Shown here: positions 31,450 through 41,939 of the stretch, piece after piece
Numbering within the stretch: the first letter of the stretch is position 1
How the letters are laid out: each line of letters begins with the position of its first letter
Source: Kitasatospora sp. Root107
GTDB lineage: Bacteria; Actinomycetota; Actinomycetes; Streptomycetales; Streptomycetaceae
NCBI RefSeq assembly: GCF_001424875.1
Contig: NZ_LMCT01000056.1
Coordinates: 140,969-186,494 of the forward strand
Direction: 5' to 3'
Length of the DNA: 45,526 nt
Notes under the pieces: model-generated
Database searches by the model: none
Told to the model about the DNA's origin: nothing
The model's input: only the letters and a program-made list of their open reading frames with translations
Position numbers and translations under genes: made by a program

Positions 31450-32343
31450 TCACTCCTTGACGCTTCCGGCGGCCAGGCCGGACTGCCAGAAGCGCTGGAG
31501 GAACAGGAAGGCGACGACGAGGGGGATGATCGCCAGCACGCTGCCGGTGACCACCAGGGGGTAGAAGCCGGTGGTGGTGGCGCCGCTGCCGGCCGCGCCG
31601 GTGGCGAGCGAGTTCCACTGGTTGAGGCCCACGGTGAGCGGGAACCACTCGGGATCGCTGAGCACGATCAGCGGCAGGAAGTAGTTGTTCCAGGTCGCGA
31701 CCAGCGAGAACAGCAGCACCGTGACGAAGCCCGGGGCGAGCAGCCGCAGCGAGATGGTGAAGAAGGTCCGGATCTCGCCGGACCCGTCGATCCGGGCGGC
31801 CTCCAGCATCGAGTCCGGTACCGCCCCGATGGCGTAGACCCGCATCAGGTAGACGCCGAACGGGCTGACCAGGGAGGGCAGCAGGACGGCCCAGGGGGTG
31901 TCGATGATGCCCAGCTTGCTGAACAGCAGGTAGGTCGGGACCGCCAGCGCGGTGCCGGGGATGGCGATCGCGCCGAGCACCAGGGCGGCCAGCGCGGTCC
32001 GGCCGCGAAAGCGGTACTTCGCCAGCGCGTAGCCGCCCGCGGTGGAGATGAGGGCGGCTCCACCGGCCCCAACTACCGCGTAGAGCAGGGTGTTGGCGAA
32101 CCACCGGAGGTAGATGCCGTCGTCGTAGCTGAGGACGTTCCAGACGTTGTCGAAGAGGTGGAAGCCGTCGCCGAACCAGAGCCCGAAGCTGCTGGTGAGG
32201 GACCCGGTGTCCTTGGTGCTGGACATCACCAGCCAGAACAGCGGCAGCAGCGCGTAGAGCAGCATCAGGCCCATGGCCACGGTGAGCGCGGTGCTCGACC
32301 GCCGGGCGCGAGGTCGGCCGCGGAGGGGGGTGTTGGCGCTCAC
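31450..32343 (-). CDS. Sugar ABC transporter permease (MalG type)
   Basis: A 297-residue inner-membrane permease with six predicted helices. The coupling-helix EAA motif reads EAARIDGSGEIRTFFTISLRLLAPG near residue 190, and the C-terminus LFLQRFWQSGLAAGSVKE is the usual MalG-family ending. The GTG at 32343 overlaps the stop of the partner permease gene (GTGA). Confidence 0.92.
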   Translation of the reverse strand: MSANTPLRGRPRARRSSTALTVAMGLMLLYALLPLFWLVMSSTKDTGSLTSSFGLWFGDGFHLFDNVWNVLSYDDGIYLRWFANTLLYAVVGAGGAALISTAGGYALAKYRFRGRTALAALVLGAIAIPGTALAVPTYLLFSKLGIIDTPWAVLLPSLVSPFGVYLMRVYAIGAVPDSMLEAARIDGSGEIRTFFTISLRLLAPGFVTVLLFSLVATWNNYFLPLIVLSDPEWFPLTVGLNQWNSLATGAAGSGATTTGFYPLVVTGSVLAIIPLVVAFLFLQRFWQSGLAAGSVKE

Positions 32344-33290
32344 AGGCTCTGTTCCTTCCGCATCGACCGGACCTGCACGGCGTAGGCGACCACTGCGGTC
32401 ACCCCGCCCAGGACCACGGCGACGGCTGCCGAATAGTTGAACTGCTGGCCGTTGAAGGCCAGGTTGAAGGCGTACATGTTGGGTGTGTAGCTGGTGGACA
32501 CCACGTCCGGCGCGAGCGACTGCAGCACGTTTGGCTCGTTGAACAGCTGGAACGTCCCGATGATCGAGAAGACCGTGGTCAGCGCCAGGGCCGGCCGCAG
32601 CGCGGGGAGCTTGATGCTCCAGGCTTTGCGGAACTCGCCGGCCCCGTCCATCTCGGCGGCCTCGTACAGCTCTTGCGGCACGGTGCGCAGCGCGGCGTAC
32701 AGGATCAGCATGTTGTAGCCGACGTACTCCCAGGTCACCACGTTGCCGATGGAGGTGAGCATCCAGGAGTCGCTGAGCAGTCGGGGTACGTCGACGTGCA
32801 GCGCGTCGCCGATCTGACGGATCAGACCGAAGCGGTCGCCGTAGAGGTAACCCCACATCAGGGACGCCACCACGGCCGGGACGGCGTACGGGACGAAGAT
32901 CCCGATCCGGAACAGGGCCGGCCAGCGCAACCGTCCGCTGTCGATCGCCAGCGCCGCCAGCAGGGCGAGCCCGAGCATCACCGGGACCTGGACCAGCAGG
33001 AACAGGGTGACCCGCCAGAGGCCGGCCCGGAACAGATCGTCTCCCAACGCCCGGGTGTAGTTGTCGAATCCGACGAACACGTTGCCGCCGACCAGCCGGT
33101 CCTGAAACAGGCTCAGGTACGCGGCGTACGCCAGGGGTGCCGCGATGCCGATCACGAAGACGACCAGGAACGGGGCGAAGAAGACGTAACCGAAGGACCC
33201 GTGACCGAGCCGGTCGGAACGTGACGCTCTGCGGGACCGTCCTGTTGGTCGGTCCGTAGTGGCCTGGGCCGGGGGGTTCGACGTGCTCAC
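32340..33290 (-). CDS. Sugar ABC transporter permease (MalF type)
   Basis: About 316 residues with six helices and the EAA motif EAAEMDGAGEFRKAWSIKLPALRP near residue 210. It is the first gene of the importer operon. GTG 33290 is preferred because GAAGGG lies 7 nt before it; an in-frame GTG at 33305 lacks a ribosome-binding site. A LacI-type motif sits 22 bp upstream, well placed to block initiation of transcription. Confidence 0.9.
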   Translation of the reverse strand: MSTSNPPAQATTDRPTGRSRRASRSDRLGHGSFGYVFFAPFLVVFVIGIAAPLAYAAYLSLFQDRLVGGNVFVGFDNYTRALGDDLFRAGLWRVTLFLLVQVPVMLGLALLAALAIDSGRLRWPALFRIGIFVPYAVPAVVASLMWGYLYGDRFGLIRQIGDALHVDVPRLLSDSWMLTSIGNVVTWEYVGYNMLILYAALRTVPQELYEAAEMDGAGEFRKAWSIKLPALRPALALTTVFSIIGTFQLFNEPNVLQSLAPDVVSTSYTPNMYAFNLAFNGQQFNYSAAVAVVLGGVTAVVAYAVQVRSMRKEQSL

Positions 33291-33311
33291 GGTAGTGCCC
33301 TTCACGGCTGA

Positions 33312-33325
33312 TGTTTACGCCAACA
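33312..33325. promoter_or_regulatory. TGTTnACGCnnnCA motif, site B
   Basis: TGTTTACGCCAACA, an imperfect palindrome with a central CG typical of LacI-family operators, 22 bp upstream of the importer operon start. It is the best of the four related sites. Confidence 0.7.
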
Positions 33326-33820
33326 TGAAGCTGGCGCTGAGTCTTGACCGCCGACAGCGGGCCAGTCAAGTACTCGTCACGGCGTGATGCGTCTTCGTGA
33401 TGAAACTTCCCTGTCACACGGGACACCCCGGGCCGGCCCGTGCGACGCCGGAGCGAGGAGCGCCCGAACGGGGGCAGCCGACCACCCCGACCCGGGTGAT
33501 CCCCTGGTGGCGGGTGGTGCCGCCCGCCGGAGCCGAACCCCTGGATGGGCCTCAAGAGCCGCTGGTTACCGCCGAGTTGACCACCGGCGGGCAAGGTTAC
33601 GAGCGCGTATCGGTCGGTTTTCCGCCTTGACGCCGAGCTGCGAGGCGGGCGACATTGCTTCCATCGCGTTTGAACGTGTTGGATTCTGATCGTTCTTGCG
33701 TGGTTCCTGCCGTGGTCCTCCGCCCGTACGGGCCGCCCCGGCCTCCGGCCCTCAGCGGCCCCTCCTTCTCCTCCCCTCACCGTGCGCCCGCTGTCGGCGC
33801 ACGTACCTAGGAGTTCCCCC
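33326..33820. other. Divergent intergenic region
   Basis: About 495 bp between the importer operon (minus) and the decayed pentose-type ABC operon (plus). It must hold both promoters. No gene is convincing. Apart from site B at its left edge I see no further copy of the LacI motif here. Confidence 0.5.
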
Positions 33821-34122
33821 ATGATCCGTAACCACGGCAGCCGGGCTGCCCTCGCAGCCGGCCTCCTCCTGACGCTGGGTCTGACCACCGCCTGCTCCAC
33901 CGGCCAGAGCGCCGGGTCCGGCGCCGACGCGTCCGTCGCACCGGTCACCGGCAAGATCTCGATGACCTACCTGCAGAAGCAGGGCGACCAGGAGTACTTC
34001 GTCGGGGAGGCGGCCGGCGCGAAGGCCAAGGCGGCCGAGCTCGGTGTCGACCTCAAGGTGGTGAACCTGGGCAGCGACGCCAACAAGACGATCAGCGAGG
34101 TCCAGTCGGCCGTCGCCCAGAA

Positions 34123-34126
<4 letters not shown>
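33821..34126 (+). pseudogene. Truncated periplasmic sugar-binding protein (RbsB/AraF type)
   Basis: Only the first 101 residues of a substrate-binding lipoprotein: a signal peptide with LTTAC lipobox, then the start of the mature domain (KISMTYLQKQGDQEYFVGEA, AAELGVDLKVVNLGSDANKT). Family members are about 330-380 residues. The frame stops exactly where the downstream ATPase frame begins, and that ATPase lacks its own N-terminus. The simplest reading is one deletion of roughly 1.2 kb removing the rest of this gene and the start of the next. AGGAG precedes the ATG, so the fragment could still be translated. It cannot bind sugar. Confidence 0.8.
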
Positions 34127-35279
<1,153 letters not shown>

Positions 35280-35283
<4 letters not shown>

Positions 35284-36011
35284 GCACCACGACCACCACA
35301 CCCCCGGACACCGGCAGCAGCCCCCGCCGCCGGAACCCGAGCCCGCCCTCCTTCCTGGCGTCCGTCGGCGGCCAGAACCTCAGCCTCATCGGTGCCCTGG
35401 TCCTGGTACTCGGCCTGTTCGGCGTGCTCAACGAGAACTACCTCAGCATCTCCAACGTTCAGGTGATCGCCGAGGCCGCCACCATCACCGGCCTGCTCGC
35501 CGTGGTCCAGACCGTCGTGATCATCTGCGGCGGCCTCGACATCTCGGTCGGCTCCCAGGTCGGCGTCGCCTCCGTGGTCAGCGCGATGGCCTTCACCGGG
35601 GCCGACTCCAACGCCCTGGTCGGCATGGCCGCGGCCGTCGGCGTCGGCGTTCTGATCGGCGTCCTGAACGGTGTGGTCATCGTCTACGGGCGGGTCAACC
35701 CCACCATCGCCACCCTCGCCGGACTGGCCGCGTACAAGGGCCTCGCCCAGCTGCTGTCCGACGGCCGCGCCCAGGGCTACGTCCTCAACGACGACCTCTT
35801 CGTCTTCCTCGGCCGCGGCAAGGTCGCCGGACTGCCCGTCATGGTGTGGATCCTGATCGTCGTCGCGCTGCTCGGCGCGCTGGAGAACGGCCTCACCGTC
35901 CAGGGCATCAACTCGTTCTGGCAGAACGTCGCCCAGGGCGCCCTGCTGGTCGTCGCCATCGTCATCCAGCAGCGCCGCAGCGGCGAACGCGCCGTCGGAC
36001 TGCCCGCCTGA
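35280..36011 (+). pseudogene. Sugar ABC permease with internal deletion (RbsC/AraH type)
   Basis: 243 residues where relatives have about 330-350. The first about 195 residues follow the family (ISNVQVIAEAATITGLLAVVQTVVII...GGLDISVGS). Then the sequence jumps at VMVWILIVVAL directly into the C-terminal block LGALENGLTVQGINSFWQNVAQG, in frame. About 100 residues, including the conserved cytoplasmic loop that contacts the ATPase, are missing. The ATG overlaps the ATPase stop (ATGA), so the operon layout is preserved. Likely non-functional. Confidence 0.8.
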
Positions 36012-36232
36012 TCCCCGGTGCTCCGTCCCTCCGCCGGGTCACGTCGGGGGCCGCCCCACGGTCGTGGCGGCCCCGGCCCGGGGTGGGACGGATCGGTGGA
36101 AGGCCGCCGAGGGTCGGCCGATCCACCTGCAGGCTGCTGGTTCTCCAGGCCCCTTCCGGGGTAGGGGGAACCGGCAGCCTGCTCTGTCGTGCGGGACCCG
36201 AATGCGGGTACTCGGCGCCTTCCCCGCTAGCA

Positions 36233-36246
36233 TGTTCACGCAGCCA
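36233..36246 (+). promoter_or_regulatory. TGTTnACGCnnnCA motif, site C
   Basis: TGTTCACGCAGCCA, 17 bp before the lacI start and just ahead of its ribosome-binding site. This position suggests self-repression. Confidence 0.6.
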
Positions 36247-36263
36247 CGCGAGGAAGGACCGGC

Positions 36264-37288
36264 ATGGAACCCAGCGCGACACCCGGCGCCACCACCCGTA
36301 CCAAGCAGCGCCCGCCCTCGCAGGCCGACGTCGCCGCGCTGGCCGGTGTCTCCTCCCAGACCGTCTCCCGCGTGGCCAACCACCGGTCCAACGTCGAACC
36401 CGAGACCCGCGATCGGGTCCTGTCGGCGATGCGGATGCTCGGCTACCAGCGCAACAGCGCCGCGCGGGCCCTGACGCTGGGGCGCTTCCACGTGCTCGGC
36501 GTGGTCGCCTTCGACATCGCGGCCCAGGGCAACGCCCGCACGCTGGCCGCCATCTCGCACGCCGCCCAGGCCTCCGGGTACTCGGTGAACGTGGTCTGCG
36601 CGGAGGAGCAGACCGAGGACGCCGTCCAGCAGGCCGTCCGCCAGCTGACCGACCAGGCGGTCGACGGCCTGGTCGTCATCGAGGCGCAGATCCTCGACCG
36701 GCGCGGCTTCAACGTCACCTCGGGCGTCCCGGTGGTCGTCGCCGACGGCGACCCCGAGCGGCGGTTCCACTCGGTGGACACCGACCAGGCGGCCGGCGCG
36801 ACGGCCGCGACCCGGCACCTGCTCGACCTCGGCCACCGCACGGTCTGGCACCTCGGCGGCCCGCAGGACTCCTACTCAAGAATGCGGGAGCCCCCGTCCC
36901 CCCGTTGGAGCTGGGCGACTGGACCGCCGCGTCCGGCTACCGGATCGGCAAGGCACTGGCCACCCGTCCCGAGGTCACCGCGGTCTTCGCCGCCAACGAC
37001 CACATGGCGCTGGGCCTGATGCTGGCCCTGCGCGAGGCGGGCCGCCGGGTGCCGGAGGACGTGAGCGTGGTCGGCTTCGACGACGTGCCCGAGTCGGCCT
37101 ACTTCGCGCCTCCGCTGAGCACCGTCCGGCAGGACTTCGAGGAGGTCGGCCGCCAGTGCGTGGAGCTGCTCCTCGACCAGGTCGACTCGCCCCCCGGCGA
37201 GCGTCCCGCCGCCCGGCTCATCTCGGTGACACCCGAGCTGGTCGTCCGGTCCAGTTCCGCACCCCCGTCGGCCCGCCTCCGGGCATGA
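36264..37288 (+). pseudogene. LacI-family regulator, frameshifted with a small deletion
   Basis: The N-terminal half reads in one frame: HTH QADVAALAGVSSQTVSRVAN (about 19-38), then the hinge region YQRNSAARALTLG and half of the sugar-binding domain, up to GGPQDSYS (about residue 205, near 36881). The rest continues in another frame: NAGAPVPPLELGDW, VFAANDHMALGLM, VSVVGFDDVPESAYF, ending at 37288. Relatives have about a dozen extra residues between these parts, so a small deletion broke the frame. The encoded protein as sequenced would end at 37019 with a nonsense tail. If the break is real, the four operator-like sites have lost their local regulator. Confidence 0.75.
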
Positions 37289-37323
37289 GGTAAGACCCTC
37301 CGGCAGTTGGGGGGTGGGTCTAA

Positions 37324-37351
37324 GGTGCACCGCCCGGCCGGGCGGTGCACC
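37324..37351. terminator. Bidirectional terminator between lacI and GH30 genes
   Basis: A perfect 28-nt palindrome with 14-bp arms and no spacer, centred between two convergent stops (37288 and 37369). It can end transcription from either side. Confidence 0.85.
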
Positions 37352-37368
37352 GTGGCGACGGGGCGCCG

Positions 37369-39843
37369 TCAGCCGAGCTGGAGCTGCTGACTGCTGCCGC
37401 CGGTGCAGGGACGCTGCACGAGCTGCGCGTTGTCACCGGTCGACGCCGCCAGGACGTCCAGGCACTTCCCGCTGTGACGGGCCATCAGGGTGACGTACCC
37501 GACCCCGGTGGTGCGCACCGACCACTGCTGGTTGGCGCCGTCGTTGCAGGTGTACTGCACCACCGGGGCGTCGTCCCAGGTGGCGATCCCCGAGACGTCC
37601 AGGCACTGGCCGCCGTTGCGTCCCACCACCGAGACGTAGCCGGGGGTGTTGCCGGCCCGCAGCGACCACTGCTGGGCGGTCGTGCCGTCACAGGCGTCCT
37701 GCACGACCGGCACGCCGGCTGCGGGCGAGGCGTTCTGGGCCTCGACGCACTTGCCGCTGTGCCGCAGGCGCAGTGCCTTCCAGCTGTCGGCCGCCGTGCT
37801 GCGCAGCTGCCAGGACTGGTTGCTGCCCGTGGTCGGCTGGAAGACGCCGACCGTGGCGCCGTCGTTGGTGGCCGCACCCGAGACGTCGAGCAGGGTGCCG
37901 GTCGCGCTGTTGAGCAGGGTGCGGTGGCCGTTGCCGGTGTCGGAGAGCATCCACAGCTGCTGGGCGGAGGAACCTGAGGAGGCGAAGCCCAGCACGCCCG
38001 AGGCGACGCTGAGCGCCTTGCCGTTCTTGGCGTTGGTGATGCGGTAGGTGGCCGTGCTGTTCCAGCCGCCGGCCACCTTGCTGAAGGTCCACCGCTGGGC
38101 CGCGTCGGCCGGGTTGGAGGTGCGCTGGACCGGGCTGCTCTGGGTGGTCGGGCCCGCCGACAGCGCCATCCCGCTGTGGTCGTTCAGCAGCTGCTGCTGC
38201 TGCTGGCCGGTCGGAGCGGTCGTCGCCGTGGTGTCGACGCCGGTGGCGCCGGGGATGACAAAGGTGGTCACCGAGGCGGGGCCCACCGTCGCGGTGAGCG
38301 TCCTGGCGGCTGTGGTGGACAGGTCGGCCTCGCGCTCCGCGTTCTTGCCGGCGTCGGTGGTGTACCGCTGGACCGGGGTCGCGGTGTCGACGTTCTGGAA
38401 GGCCGCCAGGTCGAAGGTGACGGTCTGCGCGGCGCCGGTGGTGTTGGTGTAGACGGCCACGGCGCCCGCTCCGCCGGGCCGCAGCGCCGCCACGGTGTCC
38501 GCCGAGTCGGTGTTGATCACCCGGGCGCCGGGGCGGATGTGTCGGCTGTAGTTCGCCATTGCCCAGTACTTCTTGTTCCTGCGGAGCGGTTCGGCGGCCG
38601 GCGCGGTGGTGGACAGATCGACCTGGATCAGACCCCAGTTGGCGTCCTCCTGACCCGGCATCATGTTCGGGTAGTCCTCGACAGCCTGCCACATCACCCA
38701 GGCGCCGGGCTCGAGTTCCCGGATGTCGCCGTTGATGTGCCGGGCGAGGTCCAGACCCGGCGTCATGTCGGTGAAGCTCTGCGGGATGCTGTCGCCCAGG
38801 TCGACCTCGGACATCCACAGCGGCTTGCCCGAGCCCTTGGCGATGTCGCGCACGCCGACCCGGCCGCCGGTGCTGTAGGTGTGCGTGTTCAGCTTGCCCA
38901 CGGCGGCGCGTACCGCGGTGCCGTAGGAGTTCCAGTCGTCCCGGAACAGGTCGGGGTTGGTCTCGTCCATCCCCGACACCGGCGTGCCGAGACCGGCGCC
39001 GTTCAGCGCGGTCCGCAGGCTGGTGATCAGGTGCGCCTGCGAGGCGGGGTCCCAGTGCGAGCCCTCCTGCGGCCCGTACGCGCCCCAGTACGAGGTGATC
39101 GGCTCGTTCATCGGGGAGATCGCGCCGAAGGTCACGCCGGTGGCGGCCTGCACCCGCTGCAGCGACCCGGTCAGGTAGGCGGCGAACCGGTCGTACTGGT
39201 CCGGGCGGAGGTTGTCCTCCCAGTTGTTGCCCGCGCCCGAGACCAGGCCGCTCCTGGTCATGAAGTACGGCGCGGAGTTGGAGAACGCCTCGAAGGTGTC
39301 CGCGCCACGGGCCTTCGCGGCCTGCAGCCACCAGCGCTGGTTCGGATCGGCGGCGGCGTTCCAGTGCGTGGGGTCGGACGGGTTCCACCAGTCGGTGGGC
39401 TCGGTCCAGCCCTGGGTGCCACCGGCCGGCGGGCCGAAGGCGGCCGGCCGGTTCCAGTAGCCGGGCACCGCGGCACCCGGCCGCAGGTACGGCTGGGTCT
39501 CCGGGCTGTCACCGCCGCCGAGGTTGTACCGCGCAACGGTGAAGCCGAGACCGTCCGCACCGTAGAGGGCGTCGGCCAGCTCGTTGCGCTTCGCGTCCGG
39601 CCAGCCGCCGGTCGCCTCGGCGAACCAGGCCAGCGAGGTGCCCCAGCCCTGGAACGGCTGCTGCTGGTAGCCGGGATCGAGCCGGACGGTGACGTGGGCG
39701 GCCGCCTCGTCGGCGACGGCGGGGGGAGCGCTCAGCATCCCGGCGACCAGGGCGGCGGTCACGGCGGCCACGGCGGTGAGACCGGTCCTGGTCCGGCCGG
39801 TGCGGGGCCTGGAGATGCGGGCGGGTGGTGACTGACGGAGCAT
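37369..39843 (-). CDS. Secreted GH30 endo-beta-1,6-galactanase-like enzyme with two ricin-type domains
   Basis: An 824-residue secreted glycosidase. A long signal peptide (cleavage likely after AVA, about 44) precedes a GH30 barrel plus beta-sandwich (about 50-510). The acid/base is E247 in SPMNEPITSYWGAYGP and the nucleophile is E346 in PLWMSEVDLGDS. Overall it resembles the Streptomyces endo-beta-1,6-galactanases of GH30 subfamily 5, which cut side chains of type II arabinogalactan. The C-terminus carries two ricin B-like lectin modules (about 545-685 and 690-824) with QRW, QSW and QQW turns and repeated HSGKCLDV. ATG 39843 follows AGGAG. It lies 80 bp downstream of the GH43 gene, with a hairpin between them. 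Confidence 0.9.
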   Translation of the reverse strand: MLRQSPPARISRPRTGRTRTGLTAVAAVTAALVAGMLSAPPAVADEAAAHVTVRLDPGYQQQPFQGWGTSLAWFAEATGGWPDAKRNELADALYGADGLGFTVARYNLGGGDSPETQPYLRPGAAVPGYWNRPAAFGPPAGGTQGWTEPTDWWNPSDPTHWNAAADPNQRWWLQAAKARGADTFEAFSNSAPYFMTRSGLVSGAGNNWEDNLRPDQYDRFAAYLTGSLQRVQAATGVTFGAISPMNEPITSYWGAYGPQEGSHWDPASQAHLITSLRTALNGAGLGTPVSGMDETNPDLFRDDWNSYGTAVRAAVGKLNTHTYSTGGRVGVRDIAKGSGKPLWMSEVDLGDSIPQSFTDMTPGLDLARHINGDIRELEPGAWVMWQAVEDYPNMMPGQEDANWGLIQVDLSTTAPAAEPLRRNKKYWAMANYSRHIRPGARVINTDSADTVAALRPGGAGAVAVYTNTTGAAQTVTFDLAAFQNVDTATPVQRYTTDAGKNAEREADLSTTAARTLTATVGPASVTTFVIPGATGVDTTATTAPTGQQQQQLLNDHSGMALSAGPTTQSSPVQRTSNPADAAQRWTFSKVAGGWNSTATYRITNAKNGKALSVASGVLGFASSGSSAQQLWMLSDTGNGHRTLLNSATGTLLDVSGAATNDGATVGVFQPTTGSNQSWQLRSTAADSWKALRLRHSGKCVEAQNASPAAGVPVVQDACDGTTAQQWSLRAGNTPGYVSVVGRNGGQCLDVSGIATWDDAPVVQYTCNDGANQQWSVRTTGVGYVTLMARHSGKCLDVLAASTGDNAQLVQRPCTGGSSQQLQLG

Positions 39844-39878
39844 CACGGGGTCTCCTGGGTGGTCGGATCGGGCAGCGC

Positions 39879-39912
39879 GACGCCCCTCCGCCGAGCAGGG
39901 TGGAGGGGCGTC
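39879..39912 (-). terminator. Hairpin between GH43 and GH30 genes
   Basis: Perfect 11-bp arms GACGCCCCTCC and GGAGGGGCGTC around a 12-nt loop, just after the GH43 stop (39924) and 36 bp before the GH30 start. With so little room for a separate promoter, it is probably a partial terminator or mRNA-stabilising element within a GH43-GH30 operon. Confidence 0.7.
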
Positions 39913-39923
39913 GGTGGGTGGGG

Positions 39924-41363
39924 TCAGGCGTCGGTCCGCTGCCACTGCTGGTTGGTGCCGGTGCCGCAGGTCCACTGCTCCAACGCGGTGCCGTTGGCGG
40001 TGGACTGGTTGGTGACGTCCAGGCACTTGCCGCTGTGCCGGGCGATCAACCGGACGTAGCCGGTGGCACCGCTGACCTTCTGGACCTGCCACTGCTGGGA
40101 GGTCGTGCCGTTGCAGGTGCTCTGGACGACGAGCGCGCCGTTGGCGGTCGAGGCGTCGGCGATGTCGAGGCACCTGCCGCTGTGCCGGGCCATGATCTGC
40201 ACGTAGCCGGTGCCGAGGTTCTTGAGCCAGAGGTCCTGGTTGGCGCCGTTGCCGCAGCCCCACTGGATGAGCTGGGCGGACGCAGCGAAGGAGTAGTTCG
40301 CGATGTCGGCGCACTTGCCGCTCTGGCGGCCCGTCAGGCTCTCCCAGGTGACGTTCATGCCGCTCACCGTGCCGGTGGCGGTGTCCACGGTGATCTGCGG
40401 CGAGTACCCCATGCTCATCGTGGTGGCCGTCGGGAAGGTCAGCGGCAGCCAGACGTACTGCGAGTCGTTGACCGTCCCGCCCATCGAGTTGCCCCAACGG
40501 TCGCCCATGTACAGGTAGCTGGTGCCGTTGGTGCCCTGCACGGGCAGCACGAACGCGGTCTGACTGCCGTAGGTGGTCCCGTCGCCGATGTCCTGCAGGC
40601 CGCTCCAGGAACCGGTGACACTGCCGGCGGTGCCGTACTTCTGCTGGTTGGGCGACCAGCCGGTGGCACCGGAGGTCAGCAGGAAGTACACCCCGTTGCG
40701 CTTGAACAGGGCGGGCGCCTCGCGGGACTGACCGACCCACAGGTTCTGCACCTGGGCGTCGATGGCGGTGTAGTCGGCGGTGAGCCGGTAGATGTGCAGG
40801 TCGGCGTTCTCGTTGGCGGCCGAGACCATGTAGCCGGTGCCGTCGTCGTCCACGAAGGTCGTGATGTCCCGCGACATCTCACCCAGCGGGCGGAAGCTGC
40901 CCTGCCAGGTGTAGGTGCCGTCGACGGTGTCGGAGACCGCGACCGCCGCCCGGGCCTCGCCGTAGTGCGCGCCGTACTCCTTGTGCATCCACATGACGAA
41001 CTTGCCGGTCGCGGCGTTGTACATGACCTTGGGCCGCTCGATGATCGCGTAGTCCAGCTCCGGCGCGGCGGCCTGGGTCAGCACGTGGTTGCGGAACTCC
41101 CAGGTCTTCAGGTCGGTGGAGCGGTAGGCCGAGACGTAGCGGAAGCTGTTGTCGGCGTTGCGGTTCTCGCCGAACCAGTAGTAGTACTGGCCGACCTTGA
41201 TGACGCCGGCGCCGTGCGCGTGGAGCGGGTCTCCGGCGGTGTCGGTGAACTGGGTGCCGTTGGTGACGGTCACCGTGGCGGCCTGCGCGGTGCCGAAGCC
41301 CGACAGCAGGGGGAGGAACAGCGCCAGCAGGGCGCCGAGTACAAGCGTTCTCAATCGCGGCAT
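39924..41363 (-). CDS. Secreted GH43 exo-beta-1,3-galactanase-like enzyme with ricin-type domain
   Basis: A 479-residue secreted enzyme: signal peptide to about residue 28 (GTAQA), five-bladed GH43 propeller (about 30-325) and one ricin B-like lectin module (about 345-479) with QDLW, QQWQV and HSGRCLDI repeats. The opening HAHGAGVIKVGQYYYWFGENR is characteristic of GH43 subfamily 24, whose members release galactose from the beta-1,3-galactan backbone and bypass branches. E109 (AIIERPK) and E215 (SREAPALF) have the same 106-residue spacing as the key Glu pair of the Phanerochaete enzyme, as I recall it. Q268 (SQTAF) would fit the unusual Gln found in place of a catalytic Asp in this subfamily. 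Confidence 0.88.
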   Translation of the reverse strand: MPRLRTLVLGALLALFLPLLSGFGTAQAATVTVTNGTQFTDTAGDPLHAHGAGVIKVGQYYYWFGENRNADNSFRYVSAYRSTDLKTWEFRNHVLTQAAAPELDYAIIERPKVMYNAATGKFVMWMHKEYGAHYGEARAAVAVSDTVDGTYTWQGSFRPLGEMSRDITTFVDDDGTGYMVSAANENADLHIYRLTADYTAIDAQVQNLWVGQSREAPALFKRNGVYFLLTSGATGWSPNQQKYGTAGSVTGSWSGLQDIGDGTTYGSQTAFVLPVQGTNGTSYLYMGDRWGNSMGGTVNDSQYVWLPLTFPTATTMSMGYSPQITVDTATGTVSGMNVTWESLTGRQSGKCADIANYSFAASAQLIQWGCGNGANQDLWLKNLGTGYVQIMARHSGRCLDIADASTANGALVVQSTCNGTTSQQWQVQKVSGATGYVRLIARHSGKCLDVTNQSTANGTALEQWTCGTGTNQQWQRTDA

Positions 41364-41939
41364 CTCTTCAGACCTTCGTTCTCCGAGGCGGGCGCTGCCA
41401 TGGCTTCAGTCCTGGTCGCGCAAACACGCCCAGGCTGCGTGCGGGGCATGGCATTTGGGCAGCCCTTGGCGTCTCGCTCCGTGGGCGGGGGCGAAGAAGG
41501 GCGTGATCCGCGCGTGCTTCGTGGGGTGGGGGTGGGGTTCGCTGCTCGAACTTCGGGTGGTCGTCCAGCACTCACATCCGGGTGGATGTAGGGAAGTTGG
41601 CAGGTTCTTCCCGCCCGGCGCAGGCGATGTGCACCCGAACCGGCGGGACGGAGCCCGCTTCCCGACAGCCCCGGCCACCGGCCTGGTGGGTCAGGGCGAT
41701 GGCTGCGGGTGACCGCTTGCCGCGACGGCGTGCCCGTCCAAGCATGTTGACGCAAACAAGCGGTCGATCGAGAGTCTCGGAGGGACGTCGTGCGATGTCA
41801 AGGGTTTCGGCAAGCCCGGGCAGCGGCGGCACGACGCACTTGACGTCGCGGCGGCGGCGCGGTTCCCTTGTTGTCATACGTTGGAAAATGTTTGCTTATG
41901 ATCACCCGGAGGTTGGCCAGGTGACCTCGGGTGGCTACC
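41364..41939. other. Intergenic region upstream of the GH43 gene
   Basis: About 575 bp with no convincing gene. It contains LacI-type site D (41745-41758) and an AT-richer stretch at 41870-41905. If the GH43 promoter overlaps site D, its mRNA has a leader of more than 350 nt. Confidence 0.45.
41745..41758 (+). promoter_or_regulatory. TGTTnACGCnnnCA motif, site D
   Basis: TGTTGACGCAAACA, 382 bp upstream of the GH43-GH30 gene pair. It matches sites A-C and ties the extracellular galactanases to the same putative regulon. Confidence 0.6.

Noticed and set aside
39844..40740. N-terminal extension of the GH30 frame to 40740
   Set aside because: It runs antisense-free but out of frame through the GH43 gene and would put the signal peptide in mid-protein; ATG 39843 has a ribosome-binding site and the signal peptide.
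41870..41905. ATGTTTGC-containing AT-rich stretch as a fifth LacI-type site
   Set aside because: It does not keep the ACGC core or the CA end of the other four sites.
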